Shown here piece by piece: positions 25,260 to 36,900 of a DNA stretch of 64,000 nucleotides. The notes under the pieces are model-generated. The model worked only from the letters and a program-made list of their open reading frames with translations, had not been told where the DNA came from and made no database searches. This DNA is from Selaginella moellendorffii. Taxonomy: Eukaryota; Streptophyta; Lycopodiopsida; Selaginellales; Selaginellaceae. Positions within the stretch are counted from its first letter, which is position 1. Every line of letters starts with the position of its first letter. Both the position numbers and the translations under genes were made by a program. The stretch spans positions 6,050,822-6,114,821 of the forward strand of contig NW_003314261.1 of assembly GCF_000143415.4 (NCBI RefSeq), written 5' to 3'.

Positions 25260-25325
25260 CGTTTCCTCGCAGGATCTACCAATTCTCTGGCAGGATCTAT
25301 CGAGTTTCTCGCAGGATCTATCAAT
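25260..25325 (+). repeat. Three tandem CAGGATCTAYC units in a 5' UTR
   Basis: The predicted leader contains three copies of a unit of about 27 nt with the core GCAGGATCTA(C/T)C, each preceded by a TTCTC- or TCTCG-type stretch. In frame with the upstream extension it would encode repeats of RIYQFSGRIY type, but no ATG serves that frame. It is best seen as leader sequence. Confidence 0.7.
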
Positions 25326-25337
25326 CCGGAAGAACCA

Positions 25338-25763
25338 ATGGCGGGATCGAGGCCAATGCTGATGGGATTCCTCGCGATTCTCCTCCTCTCGTCCTTGATC
25401 TCGTCCTCTCTCGCCAGCACCACCAAGTCTCCATCTCCGCCACCTAGCAAAGAGGAGGAATGGTCCCGTCCAAGCAAGGACGAGTGGTTCTGGGGTGGAA
25501 GACGTCCGGCGACTTGCGATAGGAAGCCCGCGATTTGCTTGGATGGGAGGTACAATCCCGCCGGGCCTACGTGTTGCAACAGGCAGTGCGTGGATATTCT
25601 CACCAATAGAAACTACTGTGGGAGCTGCTGGAATAGATGCCCCTGGGGATATTCCTGTTGCAGAGGTCGCTGCGTCAATCTCCTTCGCGACAGTCGCAAC
25701 TGCGGCAAATGTGGCCGCGTGTGTAAGAACAAGCGCTGCGACTATGGCTTGTGTGGCTACTAG
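25338..25763 (+). CDS. STIG1-type cysteine-rich secreted protein
   Basis: Single-exon gene of 141 aa. Residues 1 to about 27 form a signal peptide (hydrophobic LMGFLAILLLSSLISSSLA). A short Pro/Ser/Glu-rich linker follows, then a domain with 16 cysteines in the STIG1 spacing: TCCNRQC, NYCGSC, YSCCRGRCV and NCGKCGRVC. STIG1 proteins are apoplastic. Flowering-plant members act in stigma exudate and pollen-tube growth, and GRIM REAPER acts in cell-death signalling, so here the role must be an older one. The ATG at 25338 is chosen because the longer frame upstream lacks an ATG and the signal peptide starts here. Confidence 0.93.
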   Translation: MAGSRPMLMGFLAILLLSSLISSSLASTTKSPSPPPSKEEEWSRPSKDEWFWGGRRPATCDRKPAICLDGRYNPAGPTCCNRQCVDILTNRNYCGSCWNRCPWGYSCCRGRCVNLLRDSRNCGKCGRVCKNKRCDYGLCGY

Positions 25764-25918
25764 CGGGGAGAATTTACCGATCTTCTTGGCAGCTAGTTTT
25801 ACTATCTACTCGTGTTAATAGCAATTCTTTCTCTTACCCCGAGTCTCTGCAAATGCAATGGAAATAAATATTTTGTGCTCTTGTGCCGCGGGGTCTAGGG
25901 TTTTGATTCTCCGCGAGG

Positions 25919-26967
25919 ATGCGCTGCGTGCACTGTGGATCGCCCGTGATCGGCACCTTTGTGCAGTACTCGCCGGGCAATCTACGCCTCCGGAAATGCG
26001 TAAGTTCTTGATAATCTGCGAGAAATCGCTTCGTGTTCTTTATCTTGTCTCTGTTTTGTTTTTCAGCCAAAATGTGGATGCGTCGCTGATGAATATGTGG
26101 AGTGCGAGCCGATTGTAAGCTTGTCATTCCGATCGATGATCTTCTACTTTCTGCGTTTGATGATGGATCGTGTTTTCCAGATTGTTTTCGTTGATATTGT
26201 CTTGCACAAGCCAGAGGCTTACCGGCATTTGTTCTTCAACAGCAACGCTCTAAGTTCGAAAGTAAGTGTTTCGCTCTTCGATTCTCTCGAGGCGAGCTGA
26301 TTTTGTCGTTTGAAAGCAGGTCGTAGTGATGGCAGTTCTTCTACTTGTTGTTTTGGAAGCATGTCTCTACGACTATTTTAGCACTGAGAGGGCCGCTGCC
26401 ATCTCGTATCGATCGACTAAGGTGATCTAGCAATTTGATCTAGAAGTTGAGCTTTACATTCCGTGACGATGATATAGATGTTGGCCAAAGCAGCAGTGAC
26501 TTTCAGTAGCTATATCACAGGCATCTGGATCATGCACAGACTCTTCACAAAGAAACGTTCCAGCTCGACGAGTTTAATGGACATCCTTACCGCAATCACT
26601 TCTTCAAGCTACTTCAAGCTTTTCATTTTTGCGATGATGGTATGGTATCCTTCCTTTGCATTTGCACGACGAGTATGTCGATTATGTGTTCCTTGCTTCG
26701 TGCAGATATGGGACTTCTCCCCGCATATCGCGTTGGTGATTGAGGTGTTGGTACTGATCTCCAATGGAGTCGCTCTGCAAGGTAAGAAATGGAAGACGAA
26801 AACTTCTTGTTGGCTGTTGACGAAATGACTACGTTTGATTGTTAGTTGTTTTGAACACTAGCGCGAACATAAGTATGGTCTTAGTAGCAGCATCTGCAGC
26901 CCCGACATTTTTCTGGAAGTTGTTCTTATACTACAGTCTGTGGGCAAACCCTCAACCTCAACTTTGA
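25919..26967 (+). CDS. ARV1: ARV1 lipid-homeostasis protein
   Basis: ER membrane protein needed for sterol distribution and GPI-anchor or sphingolipid balance. Seven exons, 25919-25999, 26067-26114, 26181-26261, 26320-26421, 26478-26639, 26706-26781 and 26846-26967, give 223 aa, close to plant ARV1 lengths. The N-terminal ARV1 homology domain shows the zinc cluster MRCVHCG with C3 and C6 and RKCPKCGC with C27 and C30. It is followed by the signature YVECEP and IVFVDIVLHKPEAYRHLFFN. Several hydrophobic helices follow. All introns are GT-AG and all phases join. The stop lies only 29 nt before the next gene's ATG. A broken copy of exons 2-6 lies at about 44640-45215. Confidence 0.95.
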
Positions 26968-26996
26968 CCAATCGGGTTTTCATCACTGCTCTGGCT

Positions 26997-28515
26997 ATGG
27001 CGGCTGTGGCTCCCGGAATCATAGTACCCCTTTCGAGCGGTGGGCAATCCAAGCTTCAATATCAGAGTGAATTCTCCTCTGCTGCTCCTTGTGGTGCTGC
27101 TGGTGCTTGTTCTCGGAAGCAAAGTGTGTTGCTGACACGCTCAGGTTCTCATCGAACATAAGTTTTGGATCAACCCCTTGTCTTCCTTGCAGTTCCAAGA
27201 TTGCTAGTAAAGGCCAATGCAGCAGCTCTATGTGCATCCAGCTTGGTGAAGGAAGACTCTGAGGTTGGTTTCTTGATTTCCAGCACTTTAGAAGCTGATT
27301 TGCTTGATTCCTTGCAAATTCTTAAGGTGGTTCCGGAGCACTCGGTATCTGTGATCTTACTTGCTGGTGGCGTAGGGAAGCGGATGGGGGTATAGTCTGA
27401 CTCTTTCTACCCTTTTGTGTGAATTTCTAATCGCGATTGTTATTCTTGCAGGCTGATATGCCAAAACAATATTTGCGTCTTCTAGGACAGCCTATTGCGC
27501 TATACAGGTTGGTGCGGAATAACTTGGTCTTCGTTTTGTTGATGCTAGCGCGTTTGCCACAGTTTTTATACATTTGCTAACATGCCTGAAGTTAAGGAGG
27601 TCGTGGTGGTTTGTGACCCATCATACAAGCATCTGTTTGAAGGTAACAAACATTATGCCAGTTTGATCATTTTTTCAAGACGTTTACTTCTCAGAAGCTA
27701 GCAAAAACATCAAGATAGTCGTAAAATTTGCTCTACCTGGCAGGGAGAGACAAGATTCTGTTTTCAGCGGACTCCAGGTGAAATTTGCTTGGGTCTTTTA
27801 TCATGTCTGATCGAACTAGTGTTGTCTCGGTTGTTTCAGGCTATCAGTGATGACTCGAAGCTAGCTTGTATCCATGATTCTGCGCGACCTCTTGTCCTGG
27901 GCCATGACATACAGAGGGTGTATGCGTTGCTTACTCGTCTTTCAAGCACTCAAACTGTTCGCGTGGTTTTCAGGTTTTGAGAGATGCCTGGGTGCATGGA
28001 GCTGCTGTTCTTGGAGTACGTGTTAAAGCCACTATCAAAGAGGTACGCAGATCATACTCGTTCTGGTTTGATAGTAAATTTGACCACAGGCAGGAAGCGA
28101 TCATTTCGTCAAAAAGACATTGAACAGACAGAACTTGTGGGAAATGCAAACCCCTCAGGTAAAACTCGATGAAACATTCCCTCACTTACTAGCTTTAACT
28201 TGCAGGCTATAGAACCATCACTACTTCGGCAGGGATTCGGACTTGTTGAGAGGTGAGCAAGAGCGTACAGTTCTTTTGTTGGCTGTGAGAAGAACTTGGT
28301 TTTGATGCAGGGATGGATTGGAGGTCACAGATGATGTTTCCATTGTGGAGTTTTTGAAGCGTCCAGTGTTCATCACAGAGGGCTCTTACTCCAACTTGAA
28401 AGTAAGTCACTCCTTTCTTCTCTTTGTGGTTCTTTCAGTAAATGTGATAGTTTTACAGGTAACTACACCAGACGACATGCTGGTCGCAGAGAGGATCCTC
28501 CAATCCGCCAACTAA
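26997..28515 (+). CDS. IspD: 2-C-methyl-D-erythritol 4-phosphate cytidylyltransferase, plastid (MEP pathway)
   Basis: Third enzyme of the plastid MEP isoprenoid pathway: CTP plus MEP gives CDP-ME. Eleven exons run from 26997-27144 to 28459-28515 and give 324 aa. Residues 1 to about 75 look like a plastid transit peptide (Ser/Ala-rich, few acids). The nucleotide-binding loop [12 protein letters not shown] is at 104-115, followed by [16 protein letters not shown], the [13 protein letters not shown] block, IHDSARPLV, the LWEMQTPQ block and the C-terminal DDVSIVE and [14 protein letters not shown]. The LWEMQTPQ exon (28090-28158) is only in frame if a 47-nt intron at 28043-28089 is removed. Its 5' end is 29 nt after ARV1, and its stop is 26 nt from the convergent unknown gene. 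Confidence 0.95.
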
Positions 28516-28541
28516 GATGGATCAATCAGTCCATTCAGATT

Positions 28542-29146
28542 TTAGTTTTCTTCTCGCATCATCGTCACTGGCGTTTGAATCTTCGTGTCCAGCTCGAGCT
28601 CCTCGGTTTGTTGCTCCTGTTCTTGCTCTTGCTCGTCCTTCTGCTGCTCCTGCTCGATCTTGTCTTGAATTTGCGGACGTTTGCGTCTAAACTCGCTCCT
28701 GAGGTCCGGTCCTATGATCTCGATTCTACTGAGAATTGTGTTCTTGGCAGTCTCTTCGTCCATTCCACCCTCGACCAGCTTAATAAATTCTTCTCCCTGG
28801 AAGAAAGAAACTCTTGTCAGCACAATTTCTTCTCGTAGTTGATACTTACATCCCGCAATGCTTCCATCCTGATTTGGCGCTGGAGTAGAAACGCTCCAAA
28901 GACCGCCATCGCTGCCATTCCAATCGGGAGGGCCACCGCCGCCGCGGCAATCGTCCGGAATTTCTCGTCCGAGACTGCGCCAATTTCTACCAATCTTCTC
29001 CTTCTCGAGGCCGCCGCTCGCTCCACCCGCGCTGCCGAGCAAGTAATGCCAGATGGAAATGCTGGTGATCGTGCGGAGGAGCGATGGTGTGGATTGTAGA
29101 GAAGATACGAGAAAGAAGACGGCAATTGGAGTAGCCCCATCTTCAT
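28542..29146 (-). CDS. Unknown single-TM protein with Gln/Glu-rich tail
   Basis: Two exons, 29146-28850 and 28796-28542, give 183 aa with phase-0 joining. The first ~50 residues are Ser/Arg/Ala-rich and could be a plastid or mitochondrial targeting peptide. One clear membrane span follows ([20 protein letters not shown], about residues 67-88). Next comes a soluble helix (GEEFIKLVEGGMDEETAKN) and a tail of Gln and Glu repeats. I do not recognise the family. The gene is real rather than a shadow: it has clean GT-AG splicing, codon use like its neighbours, a start next to the BUD23 promoter and a duplicated relic at 43190-43510. It converges on IspD with 26 bp between stops. Confidence 0.75.
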
Positions 29147-29194
29147 CCTGATATTTTAGGGTTCTTGGTTTGTGGACACTAAGAATTAGGGTTT
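29147..29194. promoter_or_regulatory. 48-bp divergent spacer, unknown gene and BUD23
   Basis: The start codons of the two divergent genes are only 48 bp apart. TTAGGGTT and ATTAGGGTTT occur in it, the TAGGGTTT (telo-box-like) element common in plant ribosome-biogenesis promoters, which suits BUD23. Confidence 0.55.
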
Positions 29195-30525
29195 ATGGCG
29201 CGGCCAGAGCGCCAGGCGCCTCCGGAGCTCTTCTACAATGAATCCGAGTCGCGAAAATACACGACGTCGTCTCGGATCATCCATATCCAGGTAAATGCGT
29301 GGTATTGGGAGCATACACTTAAGCTATTCGTGAATTTTGTGAAGGCAAAGCTGACAGAGAGGGCTATGGAGCTTCTCGCTTTGCCTGATGACAAACCAAA
29401 GCTTCTTCTTGACATTGGTATTTTCTCTCCTTGCATTGTTTTCTTCGTATTGATTCTCTTCTTCGAGCAGGTTGTGGATCGGGCTTGAGTGGAGAAACTT
29501 TGAGCGAGAAAGGTCATCACTGGATAGGAATGGACATTTCACAATCGATGCTAGGTGATCTAGGACAAAGAAGAAGGATTTTCTTGGTTTTGACATTCTT
29601 TTCACTTTTTTTCTTCCAGAAGTTGCTCTAGAACGGGAAGCGGACGGTGATTTACTTCTAGGAGACATAGGACAGGTACTCTCATTTCTTACGATTCTTC
29701 TTGACTTTGCGAATGCTTGCAGGGATTAGGACTACGGCCAGGAGTGTTTGATGGAGCGATCAGCATTTCTGCTGTCCAGGTAGAGTCCTCTCTCTCTCTT
29801 TCCTTCTTTCTTTCTCTTTTATTCCATGTTGGACCTGATCTTCACTAGGTGAGCAGTGGCTGTGCAACGCCGATAAGTCGTGCAATGATCCGCGGAAGAG
29901 GCTGAAGTAAGCGTTTCGTGTTTCAAACTTTCAAGTAATTCGCGTTGTTTTAGATGTTTCTTTACGGCGCTCTTCCATTGTCTAGCGAGAGGTGCCAGAG
30001 CAGTGCTCCAGATCTATCCCGAGAACACTGCGCAGCTTGAGTTGATCACATCCGCAGCTATGCGCTGTGGCTTCTCGGGCGGTCTTGTGGTGGATTATCC
30101 TCACAGGTAAGCTCTATAAGTTTCCTTTCAACTTTGAGAAACTTAACGTTCCATGCCTCCAGCTCTCGCGCGAAGAAGTATTTTCTCTGTCTGGTATCTG
30201 GGCCTCCCAGCGTACTTCCAAAACCCAAGGGCGAGGACGGAGGAAGCGAAAGTGAAGACAACGAGATTGACGAGGATGATGAAGAAGAAGAAGACAATGC
30301 AAGAACGGTACGCGAAAATACCATAGACACTAAACTTCAAGTGTCTGTGACACCCAGGTGAAATTCTCCGGGAGGGAAAGACCCGCAAAGAGAAGCAAGC
30401 TCGAGAAGAAGAACAAAAAAGGACGCGATTGGATTCTCCGCAAGAAAGAACAACGCCGAAAAGCCGGGCATGAAGTTCCCAGAGACACCAAATACACTGG
30501 AAGAAAGCGCAAAGCTCGGTTCTAG
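29195..30525 (+). CDS. BUD23: BUD23-type 18S rRNA (guanine-N7) methyltransferase
   Basis: SAM-dependent enzyme that methylates one guanine of 18S rRNA and helps export the small ribosomal subunit; in yeast and humans it needs TRMT112. Nine exons (29195-29290, 29345-29417, 29471-29554, 29620-29675, 29723-29779, 29857-29906, 29954-30106, 30173-30307, 30360-30525) give 289 aa. The N-terminus [17 protein letters not shown] is the family signature. SAM motif I is LLDIGCGSG near residues 53-61, followed by HWIGMDIS and the YPEN block. An acidic stretch ([17 protein letters not shown]) precedes a very basic C-terminus ending in TGRKRKARF, typical of the WBS_methylT tail. Fragments of it occur in both orientations at 42430-43100. 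Confidence 0.96.
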
Positions 30526-30890
30526 CAAAGAAGTTCTAGCAAAAAAAGAAGAAATCACAGTTTCTGCATGGAAGAGTTTTTTTTTTTTCGTGCTTCTTCT
30601 TTGATGTGGATTCCTCGCCCACTTTGGTTGTGCTTGGAATAGACACAGCAACGTTCTTAAAAAGAGACTGGGAGATTCTTCCAACCGGTCATCTCCTCTT
30701 TAAACCAGGCGTATATGGCGATGGGAGAAAGTAAGGGTTTTATTTTACTAGGCACGACGCGGAGAGAGCGTTGGAGCTGGGCGGCAATGCAGATTTCGAT
30801 CCCGCGCTCTCAGATCTGATCTAGGCTAGGGATCTATCTCCGGCGTCTCGCGCGCGTGGATTCGTGGGAGGGATTTCTTCTTTCTCAGGG

Positions 30891-33555
30891 ATGGAGAGCT
30901 TGATCGGGCTCATCAATCGGATCCAGCGAGCTTGCACGGTGCTGGGGGATTATGGGGGGAACAACGCGCTGCCGACGCTCTGGGAATCTTTGCCGTCCGT
31001 GGTTGTGGTGGGAGGCCAGGTGAGTGTCTCGCATTTTCTTTAGTGGAGAATGAAAGTTTATTCCGGGATTGTTCCAGAGCTCCGGGAAATCATCGGTGTT
31101 GGAGAGCATTGTTGGGCGCGATTTCTTGCCCAGAGGGTCTGGTAAGATTCTTTGGTCTTTTTCTTGGCGCCGGTGATAGCAGCATTTTGTTTGAAGGAAT
31201 TGTGACCAGGAGGCCGCTAGTGCTACAGTTGCATAGGACAGAGGATGGGCCAGACTACGCGGAGTTTTTGCATCTACCCAAGAAGAAATTCACGGACTTC
31301 GGTAAGAAACTTTGGTAATTCCTACCTCTGGCGGACTTAGCTCTTACGCTTTCTATTTGTCTTAGCACTGGTGAGAAAGGAGATTCAAGACGAAACCGAT
31401 CGGATCACTGGACGTAGCAAACAAATCTCGCCGGTTCCTATTCATCTCAGCATTTACTCTCGAAATGGTTTTGTTTCATGGTTGATTGTTTCCACGACGA
31501 GTTTAACTTCTTGTGTTTTGTGGCAGTCGTGAATTTGACTATGATAGACCTTCCGGGCTTAACGAAAATTGCTGTTGGTAAGAATTTTCATGACGAATGT
31601 TTTAGCTTTTTTCTTTTTCCTTTTGCTTTGCAGACGGGCAGCCTGAAAGCATTGTCGGTGATATTGAAAACATGGTCAGGTCTTATGTTGAAAAGGTTGG
31701 TTTCTGGTTATTATTCAACCTTTGCAGTGCTTAACATCTTGTAACTTCAGGAAAATACGATCATTCTGGCCATCTCTCCTGCCAATCAAGATATAGCAAC
31801 ATCAGACGCAATGAAACTTGCACGCGAAGTCGATCCGACGGGTGAGATATATTATTTTCATGTCAATGTTCTAATGGATTAGAACATTGCGTTAGGTGAC
31901 CGAACGTTTGGAGTTCTCACAAAGCTGGATCTGATGGATAAGGGAACCAATGCTATTGATGCAAGTATCTTTATGTTTACTAAATTCTTCAGTTTAGATT
32001 GACTCTGATTTTCTACAGGTGTTGGAGGGTCATTCCTATCGATTGCAACGTCCCTGGATCGGTGTTGTCAATCGATCACAAGCAGACATAAATAAAAGTG
32101 TCGACATGATCGTCGCCAGACGAAGGGAACGTGAGTATTTCGCTTCAAGTCCAGATTACAGGCATTTGGCAAGCCGCATGGGCTCTGAATATCTTGGAAG
32201 AGTTCTTTCGAAGGTGATTGTGAAACATTTTGTGGCCGCTCTGAAAAATCTCTTTTGCAGCATTTGGAAGCAGTGATAAAGGCACGTATTCCGAGTATTC
32301 AGTCCCTTATAAACAAAACCATCACCGAACTAGAAGCAGAACTTGACCGACTTGGGAGACCTATTGCATCGGACGCAGGGGTAAGATAAAGGCGCTTCAT
32401 TATATCTGGAGCTGAAGTACTTTCATTTTTAGGGGCAACTGTATACCGTGTTAGAGCTTTGCAGGGCGTTTGACCATGTTTTCAAGGCGTATTTAGATGG
32501 AGGGTAAGTTTTTTATGGGCATGCTTTTAGTTGGCTTTACATTTGATTATCGTGTCAGACGTCCTGGAGGAGATCGAATCTATAACGTGTTTGATCATCA
32601 ACTACCTGCAGCTGTGAAGAAACTGCCGTTTGACAGACATCTTTCCATTCAAAACGTTCGGAAAGTTATCGCAGAGGCTGATGGCTATCAGCCCCATTTG
32701 ATTGCTCCAGAGCAAGCGTATCGGCGACTTATTGAAGGTTCGCTTGGTTATTTGAGAGGACCAGCAGAGGCGGCTGTAGATGCTGTAAGTTTTTATTTGA
32801 TATAGTTATTAGTTGAGAGCATTTTGTGCATTGTTTGCCAGGTGCATTTTATACTGAAAGAGCTTGTGAGGAAAGCTATAAACGAGACCCAGGTAAAATG
32901 CTATGATGTTAATTTTATATGTGCTCACAAGTTTACGCTTCAGGAACTTAAGCGCTTCCCAACTTTTCAAGCGGAGTTGTCTGCTGCAGCAGTGGAGGCT
33001 TTAGAAAGGTTTCGTGAAGACAGTAGGAAATTTTGTCAGTCGCTAGTGGATATGGAGGCCGGCTATCTGACTGTGGAGTACTTCCGTAAACTCCCCCAGG
33101 AAGTCGAGAAAGGACATCCGAACAATACAACAGCCGACCGTTATGGGGAAGCTCATTTGCGCCGAATAGGTTCGTAACCAAGCTGAAAACATACCAAATG
33201 CTCATCGCTTGCGTTTTCAGGATCCAACGTACTGCAATACGTTCACATGGTCTGCGAAATGCTCAAGAACGCTGTTCCCAAAGCCGTTGTTCACTGTCAA
33301 GTTCGCGAAGCCAAACGCTCGCTGCTCCACAACTTTTACGCACAGATCGGCAAGCGAGAGGTAGATAGGAAACCTTCAGCTCGAAACTTGTTTATCTCAC
33401 ACAAATTTCCTGTACAAACTCCGCAGGGGAAGCAGCTGGCACAGATGCTGGACGAGGATCCGGGGCTCATGGAACGTCGCTCGGCTTGCAGCAAGAGGCT
33501 CGACCTCTATAAAAGCGCGCGGGATGAAATAGACGCAGTCGTCTGGGATAAATGA
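30891..33555 (+). CDS. DRP1: Dynamin-related protein 1 (phragmoplastin type)
   Basis: Large GTPase that acts in cell-plate formation and clathrin-mediated endocytosis. Sixteen exons from 30891-31019 to 33427-33555 give 608 aa, the usual DRP1 length, with no PH or proline-rich domain. G1 is GGQSSGKSS (41-49), G2 is T68 in IVTRRP, G3 is DLPGL (141-145) and G4 is TKLD (210-213). The middle domain and the GED follow, ending in the family-like [15 protein letters not shown]. Exon 8 ends at 31960 and its intron begins with GCAAGT, a GC-AG intron; removing it restores the expected NAID-VLEG join. A broken inverted copy lies at 46550-48445. Confidence 0.97.
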
Positions 33556-33960
33556 GGTCATTCTTTAGTTTCTTACTTTCTTCTGTTAACGAATTTGACG
33601 TAATACACAATAGCTTTACGAGTAAACAGTGCTCTTCTTTCCAAGCTCGACTGTATTTTACAACAACGATGTTCCAGCGTGAGCGTAGTAGGTTGTGTAG
33701 CTTTGTTTCGATTCTTACAATCTGCTCGATTTTCCAGGGATACGTATATGCATTACTACGCACTACTTAAATATGTGCTGCGTAAAGCCGGAGCGTTTAA
33801 ACGGGGTTTGCCAGCTGACGAAGATGGACTGGCCCACGTCCACGGGACACGTGACGCCGCGCCGAGTGTAGGCACCATGCACACATAGCAGCGCCAAACC
33901 CCTGATTATTTTCCTTGTTCGAGTTTTCGCTGACACAATTTTTCCAGGGAGGCAGAGAAA
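33556..33960. other. Spacer, DRP1 and PARP3
   Basis: DRP1 3' flank and PARP3 promoter or leader. No gene is seen. Confidence 0.5.
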
Positions 33961-36900
33961 ATGAGCAGGGTGGGGACGAGATCCGCCGAGGTGCGGGGCA
34001 AGCAGACCATGGATGACGAGAAGCAGCTCAAGAAGCAAAAGACTGGCGGTGGTGGCGACGCCAAGAGCCGGGAGCAAGACGTCAAGAACTTCCACGAGTT
34101 TGTGGAGAAGCTCAAGAGCAATGTGTCCCAGGAGGAGGTGAGGGCGATCCTTTCCGAGAACGCCCAGGAGATGGATTCTTCCATCTCCGTTTACGAGCAT
34201 TGGTATGACGAATGGCTTTCCTTCTTGTGGTTTTTCTTTCTTAACTTTTCTTTTATAAATTGCATTTTAGTGCTGATCAAATGATGTACGGGCCGCTGGA
34301 GCCTTGCCCAAGCTGTGGTGGTGCGCTGAAGTTCGCAGTTCACGAGTACACTTGTACTGGCTACATTTCCGAGTGGTCCAAATGTGGCTTTTCTACAAAG
34401 AATGTTCCACGCAAGAAAGAGCCGCTCAAGATTCCAAAACAGCTGAAGAATGACTACATAACCAAGGTTCGCTGAAGTTTAAACGTCTTGGGTTTCAAGG
34501 GCTAAACCTTGTACAGTGGGAGCAAGAACACGATACCGAAAAGAGGCCTGTGCGGCATACGGAAGATTCGGCAAAGCCTGCTCCCGGAAAACCGTTTTCT
34601 GGAATGCATATTTTACTCGCTGGCCGGACTAAACGTCCGCAGGTTTTGTCATTTCTTTTCGTTCAAGGAGCCTTAACGTTTTCTTATATCAGTACAAGTT
34701 GCGAGGGGACTTCGAAAAACACGGTGGCAAGGTTGCGCACGCTCTGAAAGAAGGTGACTTTTTGGGCAACAAGTAGACTTCTTTCTCACTTCATTCAATG
34801 TATAGGCATAACTTGCTTGGTAGTAGCTGAGAGCGACTTGTCAAGCGGTGTCTACGCAAAGATAGGCGACGCCAGGTTTTGCTTTCGCTCTACTTTCAAT
34901 CTGACTTTCCGGTCTGAGCCTCCAGGTCCAAAAACATTCCTGTCGTCAAGGAATCCTGGCTTCAGGACTGTTTATCAAAGAACGAAGTCTTAGATTTTGC
35001 GCCTTACCTCTTCGGCGCTCAAGCTGAGGGCGACAAACGCGCTGCGAAGAAACAACAGGTGGACCAAGGAGTGGCTGCAGATCAAAACGTGGACAGTAGC
35101 ACCTACTTGACTGATGAAGTAAATCTCTGGTTGCCGTGGTTTACATTCACAAGCCTGTTGTACGCTTTTTGCAGATAAAACTGGCGGGCAAGAAGTATGT
35201 TCACAAGGACAGCGAGCTCGACAAAGAAGGAGGGCGTGTGTTTGAACACGAAGGGATTGTCTACAATTGCGCATTCTCTATCTGCGATCAGACAAGCGGC
35301 CTCAATCAGTAAGTGCATTTTAGCGGGTTTTGGTATAATGTATGGTGTGTGCTTTCTTTCAGTTGTGCCGCCCAGCAGCTTGTTCAAGTGCCGGATGGCA
35401 CTCTCTATTTTTACCACAAGAGAGGTCGACTTGCGACTGGCGTGCCTGTGAATGAAAGGATGGACGAGCAGACTGATGTCAACAAAGCTATCCATAATTT
35501 TGCTGCATTGTTCAAAGAGATAACTGGAAACGAGTTTGAAGCATGGGAACGAGAGAAGAAGTTCACAAAGAAGCGTTCAAAGTTCTATCCTGTGGACATG
35601 GTATGTCAAGAACATTTTGTCGTAAATCATGCAATTCTTCTAGGATGATGTGTGCGACGCGAGGGCAGGAGGACTGCAAGACCAGCAGCTTGGTGTTGTT
35701 GCTGTGCATTGCAAACTCGACCCAAAAGTTGCCCGATTTTGTAAGTGCCTATTCAGTCAAGCCGTCTACAGGTTTGTTACGGGTTTAATGCTTCTCGCAG
35801 TTTGTTAATTTTCGGTGTTATGAACAGGCATGCAATGTTTGAGATGGGAATCAACTCGCCGGAGCTACCTCTAGGAAGTCTCTCGGAGTTTCACTTCAAG
35901 CGATGTAAGCTCGTGTTAACAGAAGGTTATGATTTAACAAATTGGACTGGCAGGCGAGGAGTGCCTCTTGGAGTTTGCAGACTTCTTGCAGAAGGAATCT
36001 GACAGCAAGAAACACGAACAAATGTGCCTGGACTTCAGTAACAAGTGGTTTTCTCTGGTTCCTTCAACTCACCCGACCGTCATCAGTGATATTGCTCACC
36101 TCACCGAACTGGTACTTCTGCAAATCGAAGATTGATGATGTCTAATATTGTTTCTCAGGGTGCAAGCGTACTGGAATCTCTGAAAGCGATATCAGTGGCA
36201 TCACATATCATAGGTGATATGACTGGTGACACATTGGACGATCCTTTATCCGATCGCTACGCCAAGCTCAACAGCACCATGACTTGCGTGGACAAAGAAA
36301 GTGACGATTATAAGATGGTTCAGAAATACCTGGAGAAAACTTACGAGCCAGTCAAGTATGACGATGTGGTACGTTCTCCCTTCCGTTTGCACAGCGCGTA
36401 ACTAAACGTTTTTTTATTACTTTCTCAGTCTGTCAGCATTGTGATGGAGGAGTTGTTCATGGTTGAAAGCAGTGCGGGACCTTCGTTCGAAGAAGTCGAC
36501 AATCTGAAAAACAAAGTGCTTCTTTGGTGCGGTACGTGAAAGAGCTTTTTTTTCCTGCTTTCGTACGTACTGACGGAGGTATTTCTAGGAACAAGGACTT
36601 GCAATCTTATCAGCACTTTGGCTCAGGGAATGCAGCCGGCAATCTACAACGCTCCTGTTCCTGGCTACATGGTATTGGAATTGTGCAATTTTGTGCGACT
36701 GCCATAACGTTTCATTTGCTTCTCTAGTTTGGCAAGGGTCTCTACTGCACTGACGCGTCGTGCAAAGCAGCTAGCTACGCCTTCACTGGAGTGGACCGAC
36801 CAGAAGGATTTTTGATGCTGGCCGTCGTTGGCTTGGGCGATAATGTGCTCGAGCTTCCAAAACCAGAAGAGGTTAGTAAAGACTCTCAAGGACGCTGTAA

